Below, piece by piece: positions 26,541 through 34,344 of a DNA stretch of 58,500 nt. A program made the position numbers and the translations under genes. The stretch comes from Verrucomicrobiales bacterium (lineage in GTDB: Bacteria; Verrucomicrobiota; Verrucomicrobiia; Limisphaerales; F1-12-MAGs170). A model generated the notes under the pieces. That model was not told the DNA's origin, did not search any database, and worked only from the letters and a program-made list of their open reading frames with translations. The stretch covers positions 1 to 58,500 of the forward strand of contig SXMN01000094.1 of NCBI GenBank assembly GCA_005777315.1. The letters are read 5' to 3'. Each line of letters starts with the position of its first letter. The stretch's first letter is position 1.

Positions 26541-26801
26541 TTACGCAGCCAGCTCGCGTGAGCGGGGGAAGCGCCCGCACACCGCGTCGTCCACCCAGAT
26601 ATCCTCATCGAGTTCTTCCCATCGCAACGCCAACCCATGCAGCCTGAGCGTGACCTTTTCGAGTTGGGCCGGAGAGGCGTTGGCGAGCAAGGGGTACTTG
26701 CTTGCGGGGAAACTCACCTGACGTTGGTCAGCCAGTTCCAACCAGATGCGGCGATCCTGGACCCAACAACGCACGGCGGCAGTTTCTTTCTCAGTTTCCA
26801 T
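26541..26801 (-). CDS. DUF2442 domain protein
   Basis: 86 aa from the ATG at 26801; the frame opens at 26822, but the shorter start overlaps the stop of the DUF4160 gene by 11 bp, as is usual for this pair. The DUF2442 pattern is visible: VRCWVQDRRIWLELADQRQV, SFPASKYPLLANASPAQLEK, and a final LRWEELDEDIWVDD. DUF2442 and DUF4160 genes are often found together as small modules that behave like toxin-antitoxin pairs in genome surveys; the biochemistry is unknown. Confidence 0.88.
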   Translation of the reverse strand: METEKETAAVRCWVQDRRIWLELADQRQVSFPASKYPLLANASPAQLEKVTLRLHGLALRWEELDEDIWVDDAVCGRFPRSRELAA

Positions 26802-27027
26802 GGCGCTCAATATAGGCGGCAATCAACGCTGAGCAATGCTCTTCCACGAGCCGCTGGATGCGGGTTAACTCAGCGCTCGCAAACCCGCGATTGGCCGCCA
26901 TTGCGACCGGGCGCAGCCAGAACTTGGCTTCCATGTCCTCGCGGGTCACGTGAATGTGCGGCGGCTCATTCCCCTCGCGGCTATAAAAGTGGAAGCGATA
27001 CGGGCCAATGCGCAACACGGTGGGCAT
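26791..27027 (-). CDS. DUF4160 domain protein
   Basis: 78 aa from the ATG at 27027. The family signature is complete: MPTVLRIGPYRFHFYSREGN, EPPHIHVTREDMEAKFWL, then a helical C-terminus with ELTRIQRLVEEHCSALIAAY. The HIHV His residues are the most conserved part. It overlaps DUF2442 by 11 bp and is first of the pair on the minus strand. This module is flanked by R1 on one side and R2 on the other. Confidence 0.88.
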   Translation of the reverse strand: MPTVLRIGPYRFHFYSREGNEPPHIHVTREDMEAKFWLRPVAMAANRGFASAELTRIQRLVEEHCSALIAAYIERHGN

Positions 27028-27149
27028 GGCTTGAAGTGTGAGTAACGGATTTTCCAGTGTCAACGCCCCCGCCGGAGCGCTGGCGGAGCGCGAAGCACGA
27101 TGTCTTGAGCAGTTTTCAAATGACTTCCGACCTCTCGCCGCTGACTTCA

Positions 27150-27297
27150 GCCTTTGAAACCAGCGGGAGCGCTGGCGGTGGCTTGATGGCAGAGCGCGTC
27201 AGGGCTTGGCAGCAAACAGAGGAATTTCCGACTGCGGCTCGACACAGCATCGGCGATACAGTGGGAAACAAAGCACGAAACTATTGACCCGTTCATG
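27150..27297 (+). repeat. Accessory-region repeat, copy R2 (full)
   Basis: About 148 bp. Begins GCCTTTGAAACCAGCGGGAG, has a middle with GCGGCTCGACACAGCATCGG, and ends AAAGCACGAAACTATTGACC then CGTTCATG. By eye it is roughly 70% identical to R3 over its whole length. Non-coding as far as I can see. Lies between the DUF4160 gene and the antitoxin gene. Confidence 0.75.
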
Positions 27298-27370
27298 ACC
27301 CGTTCACGGCGGTGGGCATCATGCCGCATTAACACTTGCCGGTGCGTGACGGCAAATTTAGATTCCAGCC

Positions 27371-27604
27371 ATGAGCAAAGCTAAGATTTTGCACGAATTG
27401 CCCAAGTTGGGATTGCAAGAGCGGCGCGAGATTTTTGAGCGCATCGGCGAACTGGAAGACCAGGACCTGCTCAAAGGCGGCGAACCCACGCCTGCGGACA
27501 AAGCGCTGCTTGACCGCGAATTGGAGGAATATCAGCGGAATCCTGATGCCGGTTCGACGTGGCCGGAAGTTGAATCCCGTCTCCGTAAACCAAGTCGCCC
27601 GTGA
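27371..27604 (+). CDS. Addiction-module antitoxin
   Basis: 77 aa, helical and acidic: AKILHELPKLGLQERREIFE followed by RIGELEDQDLLKG. This is the common pattern of the short addiction-module proteins that precede ParE-type toxins in PVC and proteobacterial genomes. The C-terminal half (DRELEEYQRNPDAGSTWPEV) would clasp the toxin. Its stop overlaps the GTG of the toxin gene (GTGA), so the two are translated together. Confidence 0.85.
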   Translation: MSKAKILHELPKLGLQERREIFERIGELEDQDLLKGGEPTPADKALLDRELEEYQRNPDAGSTWPEVESRLRKPSRP

Positions 27605-27894
27605 GTTGGCGGGTCATCATTCGGCCCAATGCCGAAGCAGACGCGCGCGAAGCCCGGCTATGGTATGAATCCCAGCGGACGGGATTGGGTGATGAACTGC
27701 TGGAGGAAATCCGGCACGCCATTCGTGTCCTGGAGGAACACCCGGACCGCCGCCCGATTTACTATCGCGGCTTTCGTCGTTTGCTCACCCGCCGTTTTCC
27801 CTACAAACTTTTCTACCGCATCGAAGGCGACCGCGTCGTTGTCTTTCGCATCCTGCACGCCAAACGGGATCATGAGTGGCAATTGGGCGATTGA
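27601..27894 (+). CDS. RelE/ParE-family toxin
   Basis: 97 aa from the GTG at 27601. Typical ParE-type sequence: VIIRPNAEADAREARLWYES, then EIRHAIRVLEEHPDRRPIYY, and RRLLTRRFPYKLFYRIEGDR before VVVFRILHAKRDHEWQ. ParE-like members usually inhibit gyrase, others cut mRNA; sequence alone does not decide. Intact, with its antitoxin directly upstream. Flanked by repeats R2 and R3. Confidence 0.9.
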   Translation: MSWRVIIRPNAEADAREARLWYESQRTGLGDELLEEIRHAIRVLEEHPDRRPIYYRGFRRLLTRRFPYKLFYRIEGDRVVVFRILHAKRDHEWQLGD

Positions 27895-28006
27895 TTCGTC
27901 GCATCGGCGGACGATGCGGAGTCGCCGATGAACCCCGTAGGAGGCGAAGGCAACGAGGCTCAATAATTTCTGCTTTCTGCTTTCTCTTTTTCGCTTTCTG
28001 CCTGCG

Positions 28007-28158
28007 GCCCTTGAAACCAGCGGGAGTACCGGCGACAACTTGGAAGTTGAGTGCATCAAGGCAATTCACCAAGCAGTGGAGATTTCGACCGCGGCTCAAC
28101 ACGCCGGCGGCGGTAAAGTCGGAACTTTAGCACGAAACTATTGACTGACCCGCTCACG
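28007..28158 (+). repeat. Accessory-region repeat, copy R3 (full)
   Basis: About 152 bp. Begins GCCCTTGAAACCAGCGGGAG, middle has GCGGCTCAACACGCCGGCGG, end has TAGCACGAAACTATTGACTG then ACCCGCTCACG. Preceded by a strongly pyrimidine-rich run (27968-28003). Same orientation as R0-R2. Confidence 0.75.
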
Positions 28159-28330
28159 AGGATTTTGGAGTGCGGAATTCCGCGCCCTCCGACCTCTGAC
28201 TTCTGCCCTCTGGCCTTCAACCTTTCATCCTCCGCAGAACTATTTTGGAGAACGGCCTGCCTGCCGCTTTCAGCCTTCGGCCTTTGAAATACCAGGAGTG
28301 TTCGCTGAGAGTTTTGAAATCCTTTCCACA
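28159..28330 (+). repeat. Degenerate repeat tail (R4) and pyrimidine-rich spacer
   Basis: A short copy of the repeat start (GCCTTTGAAATACCAGGAG, 28280-28298), preceded by pyrimidine-rich sequence similar to the leads of R1-R3 (28195-28230, 28260-28280). Non-coding. It lies directly beyond the 3' end of the cyclase-like gene. Confidence 0.4.
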
Positions 28331-29614
28331 TCACTTTTGGTAAATGACTTCTTTGACCACATCACAGAACGCGCCGTCTTCAGCATCGTCGGCATGCTCG
28401 ACAATATAGGTAGGCTTTCCGTTTGTGAATTTGGCGGTTCCGCAGAATGCGAAGCTGGCTCTGATTGATTTCATCGTCACGAGTTCGGAAAAACCTGGTT
28501 GCCGAATGCGTAGATCACGCGTGGCAAGCAATTCCGTCATCCGCATTTCCACATGTTGGCCCCACGCGTCGGTAGTGTGAGACTTTTGATCCATGTCTTT
28601 CAATCCTACTGCGATTGCGTAAGGCTCCACTCCATGCATCCTTCCGACCCGATGATAGTATTCGCAACGGCCAGTAAATTTCTCGTCCAATAAGCACTTC
28701 AAAAAGACTTCGGTGACTTCCGTCTGATACGCGTCAACTCGAGTCGTCAGCTCGAAACACAATGCGTAACCATACTGCTCATTTGTCATTCGCTTCGGGC
28801 ACAAGGTCCATCCCTCGTCGTCGTCAGGCTCGTCCCACTCTTCCAATTCGTCTATGAATGATGGATCAAACTTCTCCCGAACCAGCCGAGCCATAATGGT
28901 TCCGTAACGTTGGAGGTAGTAATGCCACGCAACAGAGTGTTTGCTTCTTACTTCCGGGTCACGATCCTGCGCCATTGTCATGTACATCTTCTCCAAGATT
29001 TTAATCTCTCGTTTCAGCAGCAGAGCATCTGAGCCAGGAATTCGATCGAAATCCACATGAGGAACACCCTCCCAACTCAATTCGGCTAATTGGGAAATCT
29101 GAGGTGCCAACAAGACAAACTGGAGGTCTTGACTGTGGAAGACGGTTTCAAACGTTGAGTTCAGAGATAAGAGACGGGAATCCAAGAAAGTGCCAACCGA
29201 CTTGATCTGCTTTTCGCGACGATACACCTCAATCAAACCAGCACCGTAGAAGCAAGACGATTTGCCCAACTCGAAATGCTCGAATTCCCCTTGCGTAATC
29301 ACCGCTCGAAAGAATACGTCGATTGCTGAAAGGCGGTAAAACAAGTCCTGGCAGAACTCGCACAAGAACATGACAATGAATCCTTGGTTTTCCCCATCAA
29401 GTTGGCATGCGTTGTACACGACAATCGTATCCGAGAATACGATCGTTCGGAAGTCGCCGTGCTTCTGCATATTCGCAGTCGCAACAATGTGGTAGAGGGC
29501 CGGAATGACTTCTGGCCTTTTCCGAACCAGGGCAGAGAATCCCAAAATGTCGATGTAGAGCAGATATTTGGAATGGCTTTGAACTCTGTGCTTTGGCAAT
29601 TTGACTTCACTCAT
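28331..29614 (-). CDS. Protein with class III nucleotidyl-cyclase-like N-terminal domain
   Basis: 427 aa from the ATG at 29614 (in-frame start at 29650 also possible). No signal peptide or membrane helix. The N-terminal 190 residues fit the class III cyclase-like fold seen in many uncharacterised bacterial proteins: KYLLYIDILGFSALV (first metal Asp), RTIVFSDTIVVYN about 40 residues later (second Asp), a helix, FFRAVITQGEFEHF (the RxAITxGE strand), CFYGAGLIEVYRREK and a following strand. The C-terminal 230 residues are mixed helical with an acidic DEPDDDEG loop and match nothing I know. No typical substrate-base Lys/Asp pair can be assigned, so catalysis is unproven. Divergent from the Sel1/exonuclease pair with a 75-bp gap. 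Confidence 0.72.
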   Translation of the reverse strand: MSEVKLPKHRVQSHSKYLLYIDILGFSALVRKRPEVIPALYHIVATANMQKHGDFRTIVFSDTIVVYNACQLDGENQGFIVMFLCEFCQDLFYRLSAIDVFFRAVITQGEFEHFELGKSSCFYGAGLIEVYRREKQIKSVGTFLDSRLLSLNSTFETVFHSQDLQFVLLAPQISQLAELSWEGVPHVDFDRIPGSDALLLKREIKILEKMYMTMAQDRDPEVRSKHSVAWHYYLQRYGTIMARLVREKFDPSFIDELEEWDEPDDDEGWTLCPKRMTNEQYGYALCFELTTRVDAYQTEVTEVFLKCLLDEKFTGRCEYYHRVGRMHGVEPYAIAVGLKDMDQKSHTTDAWGQHVEMRMTELLATRDLRIRQPGFSELVTMKSIRASFAFCGTAKFTNGKPTYIVEHADDAEDGAFCDVVKEVIYQK

Positions 29615-29689
29615 GGTGACGGGCTTACACAACCCAAAGTCGGCGAGCAAGTCTATGGGGGCTCGTGAACTCTTTCATTTTCCGCCAGC

Positions 29690-30361
29690 ATGAACCCGCG
29701 CGACGATTCTGCGATCATTCGGCACCCGACAGGTGGGGTCGCCAAAGTCAAACAGGGCACAAAGCGAATCTTGTCCGATCTGGTCAGGGATATTCTCTCG
29801 ATTGCGCAGGAAAAATCTCAGACTCAAAGTCTGCCGGCAACTTCATCACATACCGACGCTGATTTGGAAAGCTGGTACTGGAAGGGAGAGGCACACTACT
29901 ATGGCACCGGTGTGCCAAAAGATTACGTTGAAGCTGTGAAGTGCTACCGCAACGCAGCGGAACGGGGGCATGCGCACGCGCAGTTCAGGTTGGGGGTGTG
30001 CTATTCAGGAGGTGAAGGCGTTCTGCAGGATCACGCACAAGCCGTCAACTGGTATCGCAAGGCAGCAGAGCAAGGTTACGCCGACGCTCAGAACAACTTG
30101 GGCCACTGCTACTACGACGGGTGCGACGGTGTTCCCGTAGATAAGGAAGAAGGCCTGCGATGGCTAAGCAAATCGGCCGAGAATGGTTGTGTACTAGCTT
30201 GTATCACATTGGACACTTTTTGGAAATCGGGCCTAATCGATTCAAAAGATCATGAAAAAGTTTTGCATTGGCTCCGTAGAGCAATCGAGAAGGGAGATTC
30301 AATCGCTGTTGCCTTTTATCCGGAATTAAAAGCAAACCTTTCAGAGCTGCCACCCAAATGA
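29690..30361 (+). CDS. Sel1-repeat protein
   Basis: 223 aa, no signal peptide. After an N-terminal region of about 60 residues without recognised fold come three clear Sel1-like repeats: AHYYGTGVPKDYVEAVKCYR, GVCYSGGEGVLQDHAQAVNW followed by YRKAAEQGYADAQNNLGHC, and YYDGCDGVPVDKEEGLRWLS, with a degenerate fourth. Sel1 repeats are TPR-like helical scaffolds for protein contact. The stop overlaps the ATG of the exonuclease gene (ATGA), a strong sign of coupled translation and of a shared complex. Codon use is less GC-rich than in the exonuclease gene, so the pair may have been put together from different sources. Confidence 0.88.
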   Translation: MNPRDDSAIIRHPTGGVAKVKQGTKRILSDLVRDILSIAQEKSQTQSLPATSSHTDADLESWYWKGEAHYYGTGVPKDYVEAVKCYRNAAERGHAHAQFRLGVCYSGGEGVLQDHAQAVNWYRKAAEQGYADAQNNLGHCYYDGCDGVPVDKEEGLRWLSKSAENGCVLACITLDTFWKSGLIDSKDHEKVLHWLRRAIEKGDSIAVAFYPELKANLSELPPK

Positions 30362-32013
30362 ACAAAGCGAGCTGGATTCTTTTGGACACGGAAACGACCG
30401 GGTTCTCCGCGCCGATTTTCGTCGTTGAGTTGTGCGCACAACGGATGCGCGGCTGGCAGCCTGACGGCGAACCATTCCGCAAGTTGCTGAATCAAAATCA
30501 GGAGATTCCCGCCGAGGCTTCGCGCGTTCACGGTTACACGCGTGAAATTCTGGAGCGCGACGGCGAACCGGCGCATCAGGTTTATCGGGAGTTTGCCGAA
30601 TACGCGGGCGGGCTGCCGCTCGTCTCGTTCAATCTCGAATATGACCTGGACGAAGTGTTGCAGCCGGAGTGGAAGCGGCTGGGCATCGGCGCGATTGGCA
30701 GTCGCGGGTTTTGCGCCCTGCGGCTGGCGCAGCGGCTGCTCGATCCCGTGCCCGCTGGCAACTGCAAGCTGCAAACGCTGCGGCAGTATTATCGCCTGCC
30801 CGAACGCGGCGCGCACACGGCGCTGGGCGACGTGCAAACGGTCGCGGACTTGATGGCGCAGGTGCTTCGCCCGATTGCCGGGCATCGCGGGTTAGATACG
30901 TGGGAAAAGCTGGTCGCGTTTGCGGCGGAAGAATGGTTTCCGTCCCGCATCGCTTTCGGGAAGCACAAGGGACGGTTGATTCAAGAGGCCCGCAAGGACG
31001 CGGAGTTGCGCGGCTGGCTGGACTGGCTGGCCAAATCCGCCAACGCCCGCAACGCGAAGATGGGTCGCTGGTATTTGCGACAACTGGAAATGGCATCCGC
31101 GCCACCGGACACAACGGTGTTTGCCGCGCCGGAAATCGAGCGCGAATCCAAACGCGGCGTCGCAACGCAAACCGGCCACGTCGGGCTGGTCATTTACATC
31201 AATCCAGAGTTGGAGCAATTGCGGCAGTTGGTGGCGGGCGCACGGGCGCGGCTGGCGGAATTGGGAGTCAATTTCACGAAGGAGAAATCACGCGTGGATG
31301 TCATGCAGGCGGTGTTGTTCCGGCAATTGCGCGGGCATTATCAGCAGCGCGACCGGCTGCGGCTCATCGTGGACTACCGGCGGAAGTTTTTGGATTCGCT
31401 GGTGCGCGGCGGCGAGGAGGATGCGAAACAGGCGGAAGCGAATTACGAGCAGGCGAAATCGCAGACTGACAAGGATTACGAGGAGACGGCGGCAGCGGTG
31501 GCGGAGAAGAAACAACTCACCGCCGACGAGGAGGCGGAACTGTCGCGGCTGTGGAAGAAGCTGGTGAAGTTGTATCACCCCGACCGCTTCGCGCACGAGC
31601 CGGACAAGCTCGAGACGTATCACAAGCTGACCGCCGCCATCAACGAGGCGAAGGACGCGGGCGACATCCAGACGCTGCGGGAGATCGCGGAAGACCCGCA
31701 CGGTTTCATCCTGCGCCAGGGCTGGGCGACGCTCGATTTCAGCGACGCGGCGGAACTCGCGCAGTTGCGGCGTCTGCATGAGACGTTGCAACTGGAAATC
31801 ATCGCCGTGCTCGAAGCGCTGAATCGCCTGCGGGAAAGTCCCGATTACGAGCTTTGCCAGTTGAGCGAAAAGAAACCGGGCTTGCTGGATGAACTGGCGG
31901 CGAAAAGAAAGCAACTGCTGGAAAAGGAAAGCAGGGAGTTGGAGGAACAGGCGGACAAGCTGGCGGAGGAAATCAAGGAATTATCCGACGAGGAAACTTC
32001 GCGGATTCTTTAG
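30358..32013 (+). CDS. DnaQ-like exonuclease fused to ExoX-C-like and J-like domains
   Basis: 551 aa. Residues 1-170 are a DEDDh 3'-5' exonuclease: ILLDTETTGF (Asp, Glu), LVSFNLEYDLDEVL (Asp), and HTALGDVQTVADL (His, Asp). Residues about 185-250 have IAFGKHKGRLIQEARKD then a WLDWL segment, like the C-terminal motif of exodeoxyribonuclease X and DUF3820. A charged helical region follows (about 270-400). Residues about 405-465 resemble a J-domain: ELSRLWKKLVKLYHPDRFAH with the HPD triplet needed to stimulate Hsp70. The last 80 residues are coiled coil. Cytosolic. Coupled by ATGA overlap to the Sel1 gene. Confidence 0.85.
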   Translation: MNKASWILLDTETTGFSAPIFVVELCAQRMRGWQPDGEPFRKLLNQNQEIPAEASRVHGYTREILERDGEPAHQVYREFAEYAGGLPLVSFNLEYDLDEVLQPEWKRLGIGAIGSRGFCALRLAQRLLDPVPAGNCKLQTLRQYYRLPERGAHTALGDVQTVADLMAQVLRPIAGHRGLDTWEKLVAFAAEEWFPSRIAFGKHKGRLIQEARKDAELRGWLDWLAKSANARNAKMGRWYLRQLEMASAPPDTTVFAAPEIERESKRGVATQTGHVGLVIYINPELEQLRQLVAGARARLAELGVNFTKEKSRVDVMQAVLFRQLRGHYQQRDRLRLIVDYRRKFLDSLVRGGEEDAKQAEANYEQAKSQTDKDYEETAAAVAEKKQLTADEEAELSRLWKKLVKLYHPDRFAHEPDKLETYHKLTAAINEAKDAGDIQTLREIAEDPHGFILRQGWATLDFSDAAELAQLRRLHETLQLEIIAVLEALNRLRESPDYELCQLSEKKPGLLDELAAKRKQLLEKESRELEEQADKLAEEIKELSDEETSRIL

Positions 32014-32149
32014 CCGTAACGATTCGATAGGAGCGTAGAGTTCATTCCGCCGCAACGCGCGACCACTGCTAGAAACAAGGGCTGGAATTGAGAGTCTGCT
32101 GGCAACATGTGGCGTTGATCCGGACTGATAGCGTTACACATGGTTCAAA

Positions 32150-33301
32150 TCAGAGCAGTTCAACGGCCCTGCCCAGTTCTTCGTCCGTGTTGTAGAAGTG
32201 TGGTGAGAAACGGAGGTGCTGCTGGCCAGACCGATCAGCGCGGAGAGATGCCACGATTCCGGCCGCTTCCAGCTTTTGGTGAAGCGCGGCCATGTCCGTG
32301 CCGGCGCGGAAGAAAGTCATGATCCCGCTCGCATTGGCCGTCGGCGCGGACGATTGAAGCACCGTGTAACCCTTCGCCTCGATCAACGGCACCAGCATCG
32401 ACCGCTTGCGCAATAATTCGGTGGCGATGTTCTCGACTCCCACTTCCAGCAGTAATTCCATTGCAGCGTTGAGTCCCACCAAACCGAGGAGATTGTGACT
32501 GCCCGCTTCGTAACGCGCGCCACCAGGTCGAGTCTTCATCTCTTCCTGGGCGACGTACTGGGGACAATAAACGTTGTTCCAACCCCACACCATGGGTCTC
32601 AACTGATCTTGAACTTCCTCACGCACGTAGAGGATGCCCGCGCCACACGGTCCAAGCATCCACTTGTGAGAGTCCGCAGCCATGAAATCAAAATGCGCCG
32701 TGTTTGTCGGAAACGCCCCCACTGTCTGAATGCCATCCACGCAAAAGAGTATCCTTTTCTTGCGGAGGTACTCCCCGATTGCGGTCAGGTCGATCCGCCA
32801 TCCCGCGAGGAAATGGCAGGACGCCAGCGCCACCAGCCGGGTGTTTTCATCCACCTGTCCCATGATGTCCACATCACGGATGCGTCCCAGCTCGCGCACA
32901 TTCAAGAAACGAACCTGCACTCCGCGGTCCGCGAGCTTCATCCATGGATATACGTTGGAGGGATAATCGTCGAAATAGATCACCACATTTTCATTCCGCC
33001 GGAACTTCAAGCCTCCAGCCACCATGCTCAGTCCGAGCGATGTCGGTCCCACAAACGCGATCTCCGCCGGCTTCGCGCCGATCAATCGCGCGGCCCTCTC
33101 CCGCGACTGGCTCAGGCGCATCGCCGGCAGAAGCGTCTCCTGATCTCCCAGAGTGGAGAGCCTGGCGTAGTCGCAGACTGCCTCTGCCACCCGCCTTGGC
33201 ACAGGACAAACACCCGCGTGCGCCAGAAAGACTTTCTCTCGCGACACGGGAAACTCGTGTCGGCGCAATTCCTCGTTCGCGTGAAGTTCAGAAATGTTCA
33301 T
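32150..33301 (-). CDS. Class V aminotransferase family (PLP enzyme)
   Basis: About 383 aa from the ATG at 33301; the open frame extends to 33421, inside the GspF-like gene, but 33301 follows that stop by 17 bp. PLP-binding Lys is in AADSHKWMLGPCGAGILYVR. Supporting segments: EIAFVGPTSLGLSMVAGGL, ILFCVDGIQTVGAFP with the Asp that holds the pyridine ring, and GARYEAGSHNLLGLVGLNAA. No Cys-loop of IscS/SufS is seen, so it is probably not a cysteine desulfurase; isopenicillin-N-epimerase-like or kynureninase-like members are closer. Substrate open. It follows the GspF-like gene on the same strand. Confidence 0.88.
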   Translation of the reverse strand: MNISELHANEELRRHEFPVSREKVFLAHAGVCPVPRRVAEAVCDYARLSTLGDQETLLPAMRLSQSRERAARLIGAKPAEIAFVGPTSLGLSMVAGGLKFRRNENVVIYFDDYPSNVYPWMKLADRGVQVRFLNVRELGRIRDVDIMGQVDENTRLVALASCHFLAGWRIDLTAIGEYLRKKRILFCVDGIQTVGAFPTNTAHFDFMAADSHKWMLGPCGAGILYVREEVQDQLRPMVWGWNNVYCPQYVAQEEMKTRPGGARYEAGSHNLLGLVGLNAAMELLLEVGVENIATELLRKRSMLVPLIEAKGYTVLQSSAPTANASGIMTFFRAGTDMAALHQKLEAAGIVASLRADRSGQQHLRFSPHFYNTDEELGRAVELL

Positions 33302-33318
33302 TCTATCGTGGTCTGGCT

Positions 33319-34323
33319 TCAAAAGTTCTTCATCATCTCGCCGTAGTAATTCGAGTAAAAGGACAGAACCTGGTAGGCGATCGCAAGCATGATACCGAAA
33401 TAAACGATTCTCGGCGTCCATTGCGCGACGATTTGAAGCTGGCGCGAGCCTTCATCGCGAAAATGTTTATAGAGCCTTCCGAGTGATTCCTCGAGTTTGC
33501 CGCTGACTTCGCCGCTCGAATACAGAGCAGTAAACATGTCGGGAAAAACGCCGCTCCGACGCACCGCTTCGGATGGTGTCATCCCCATGATCACATGGGC
33601 CTTCCAACTTGCGACGGATCGCATCAAGGCCGGCGAACCACTCGATGCCACCGCAAGATCCCAGGCTTCGACGATGGATACCCCGGCGCTGATTAATCCT
33701 TCGAGAGCAGCACTTAGCCGCGCCAGCGCGAGATTTCGCCGGGCACTGCCGAGGATTGGAACCCGACCGAGCAGCCATTCAATCCGGGCGCGCCAATGAA
33801 CGCCGTGGCGGCCCTGGGTCGCGTAAACCAGTGCGAACACCGCCGCGTAGATCGGTAGGAGTATCGCGAGCTTTGACACCAGAAAGGGGAAGATCTTCCC
33901 GTCAAAGATCAGCAGCTTCAGCATCACGGGAGGGAAGATAATGATGGCGAAGTGAAACACGAAAACGGGATAACCGAGATTCGAGATGATCACACGCGCC
34001 AGCCTGGCGCGTTCCTCGTAATGCTCGGACAAGAGACGCAGACAGCCGTCCAGCCGTCCGCTTTTCTCTCCAGCGGCCAGAAGAGCGAGATCGAACTCAG
34101 GCAACCATTTGCCTGTTGCGGCCGCGCCTTCGGAGAACGTGGAGCCCGCTTGAATGCGTGAGATAATCTGAAGAAGCTGAGGACGGACTGAGCGTGAATG
34201 TGCCGTCTGAGAAAGCATCTCCAGCGCTTGGAGCATCGGAAGGCCGGCGGCAATCGTCGAGCCGAGTTGGTGATACAACCCTGACCGCCGGCTTAGCTGG
34301 CCGGGCGTGACGATGAGCGCCAT
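33319..34323 (-). CDS. Type II secretion/type IV pilus inner-membrane platform protein (GspF/PilC family)
   Basis: 334 aa. Two copies of the T2SSF domain: the first near residues 15-135 (LYHQLGSTIAAGLPMLQALE through AGEKSGRLDGCLRLLSEHYE) and the second near 205-330 (RLSAALEGLISAGVSIVEAW through EVSGKLEESLGRLYKHFRDE). Three membrane segments fit the family (about 145-170, 180-195, 305-325). Platform proteins sit in the inner membrane and couple the ATPase to the pseudopilus. No GspE, GspD or pilin genes are adjacent, so it is an orphan; the two pseudopilin genes at 15-17 kb may be clients. Confidence 0.88.
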   Translation of the reverse strand: MALIVTPGQLSRRSGLYHQLGSTIAAGLPMLQALEMLSQTAHSRSVRPQLLQIISRIQAGSTFSEGAAATGKWLPEFDLALLAAGEKSGRLDGCLRLLSEHYEERARLARVIISNLGYPVFVFHFAIIIFPPVMLKLLIFDGKIFPFLVSKLAILLPIYAAVFALVYATQGRHGVHWRARIEWLLGRVPILGSARRNLALARLSAALEGLISAGVSIVEAWDLAVASSGSPALMRSVASWKAHVIMGMTPSEAVRRSGVFPDMFTALYSSGEVSGKLEESLGRLYKHFRDEGSRQLQIVAQWTPRIVYFGIMLAIAYQVLSFYSNYYGEMMKNF

Positions 34324-34344
34324 GTCTCACCCGCCCCACGCGGA

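Noticed and set aside
25764..28298. Integron-type cassette array
   Set aside because: Repeats do not show the paired core sites (RYYYAAC / GTTRRRY) or the long imperfect palindrome of attC, and no integron integrase is present.
25764..28330. CRISPR array
   Set aside because: Repeats are about 150 bp, few, unequal in spacing and separated by genes; no short direct repeats with regular spacers in the window.
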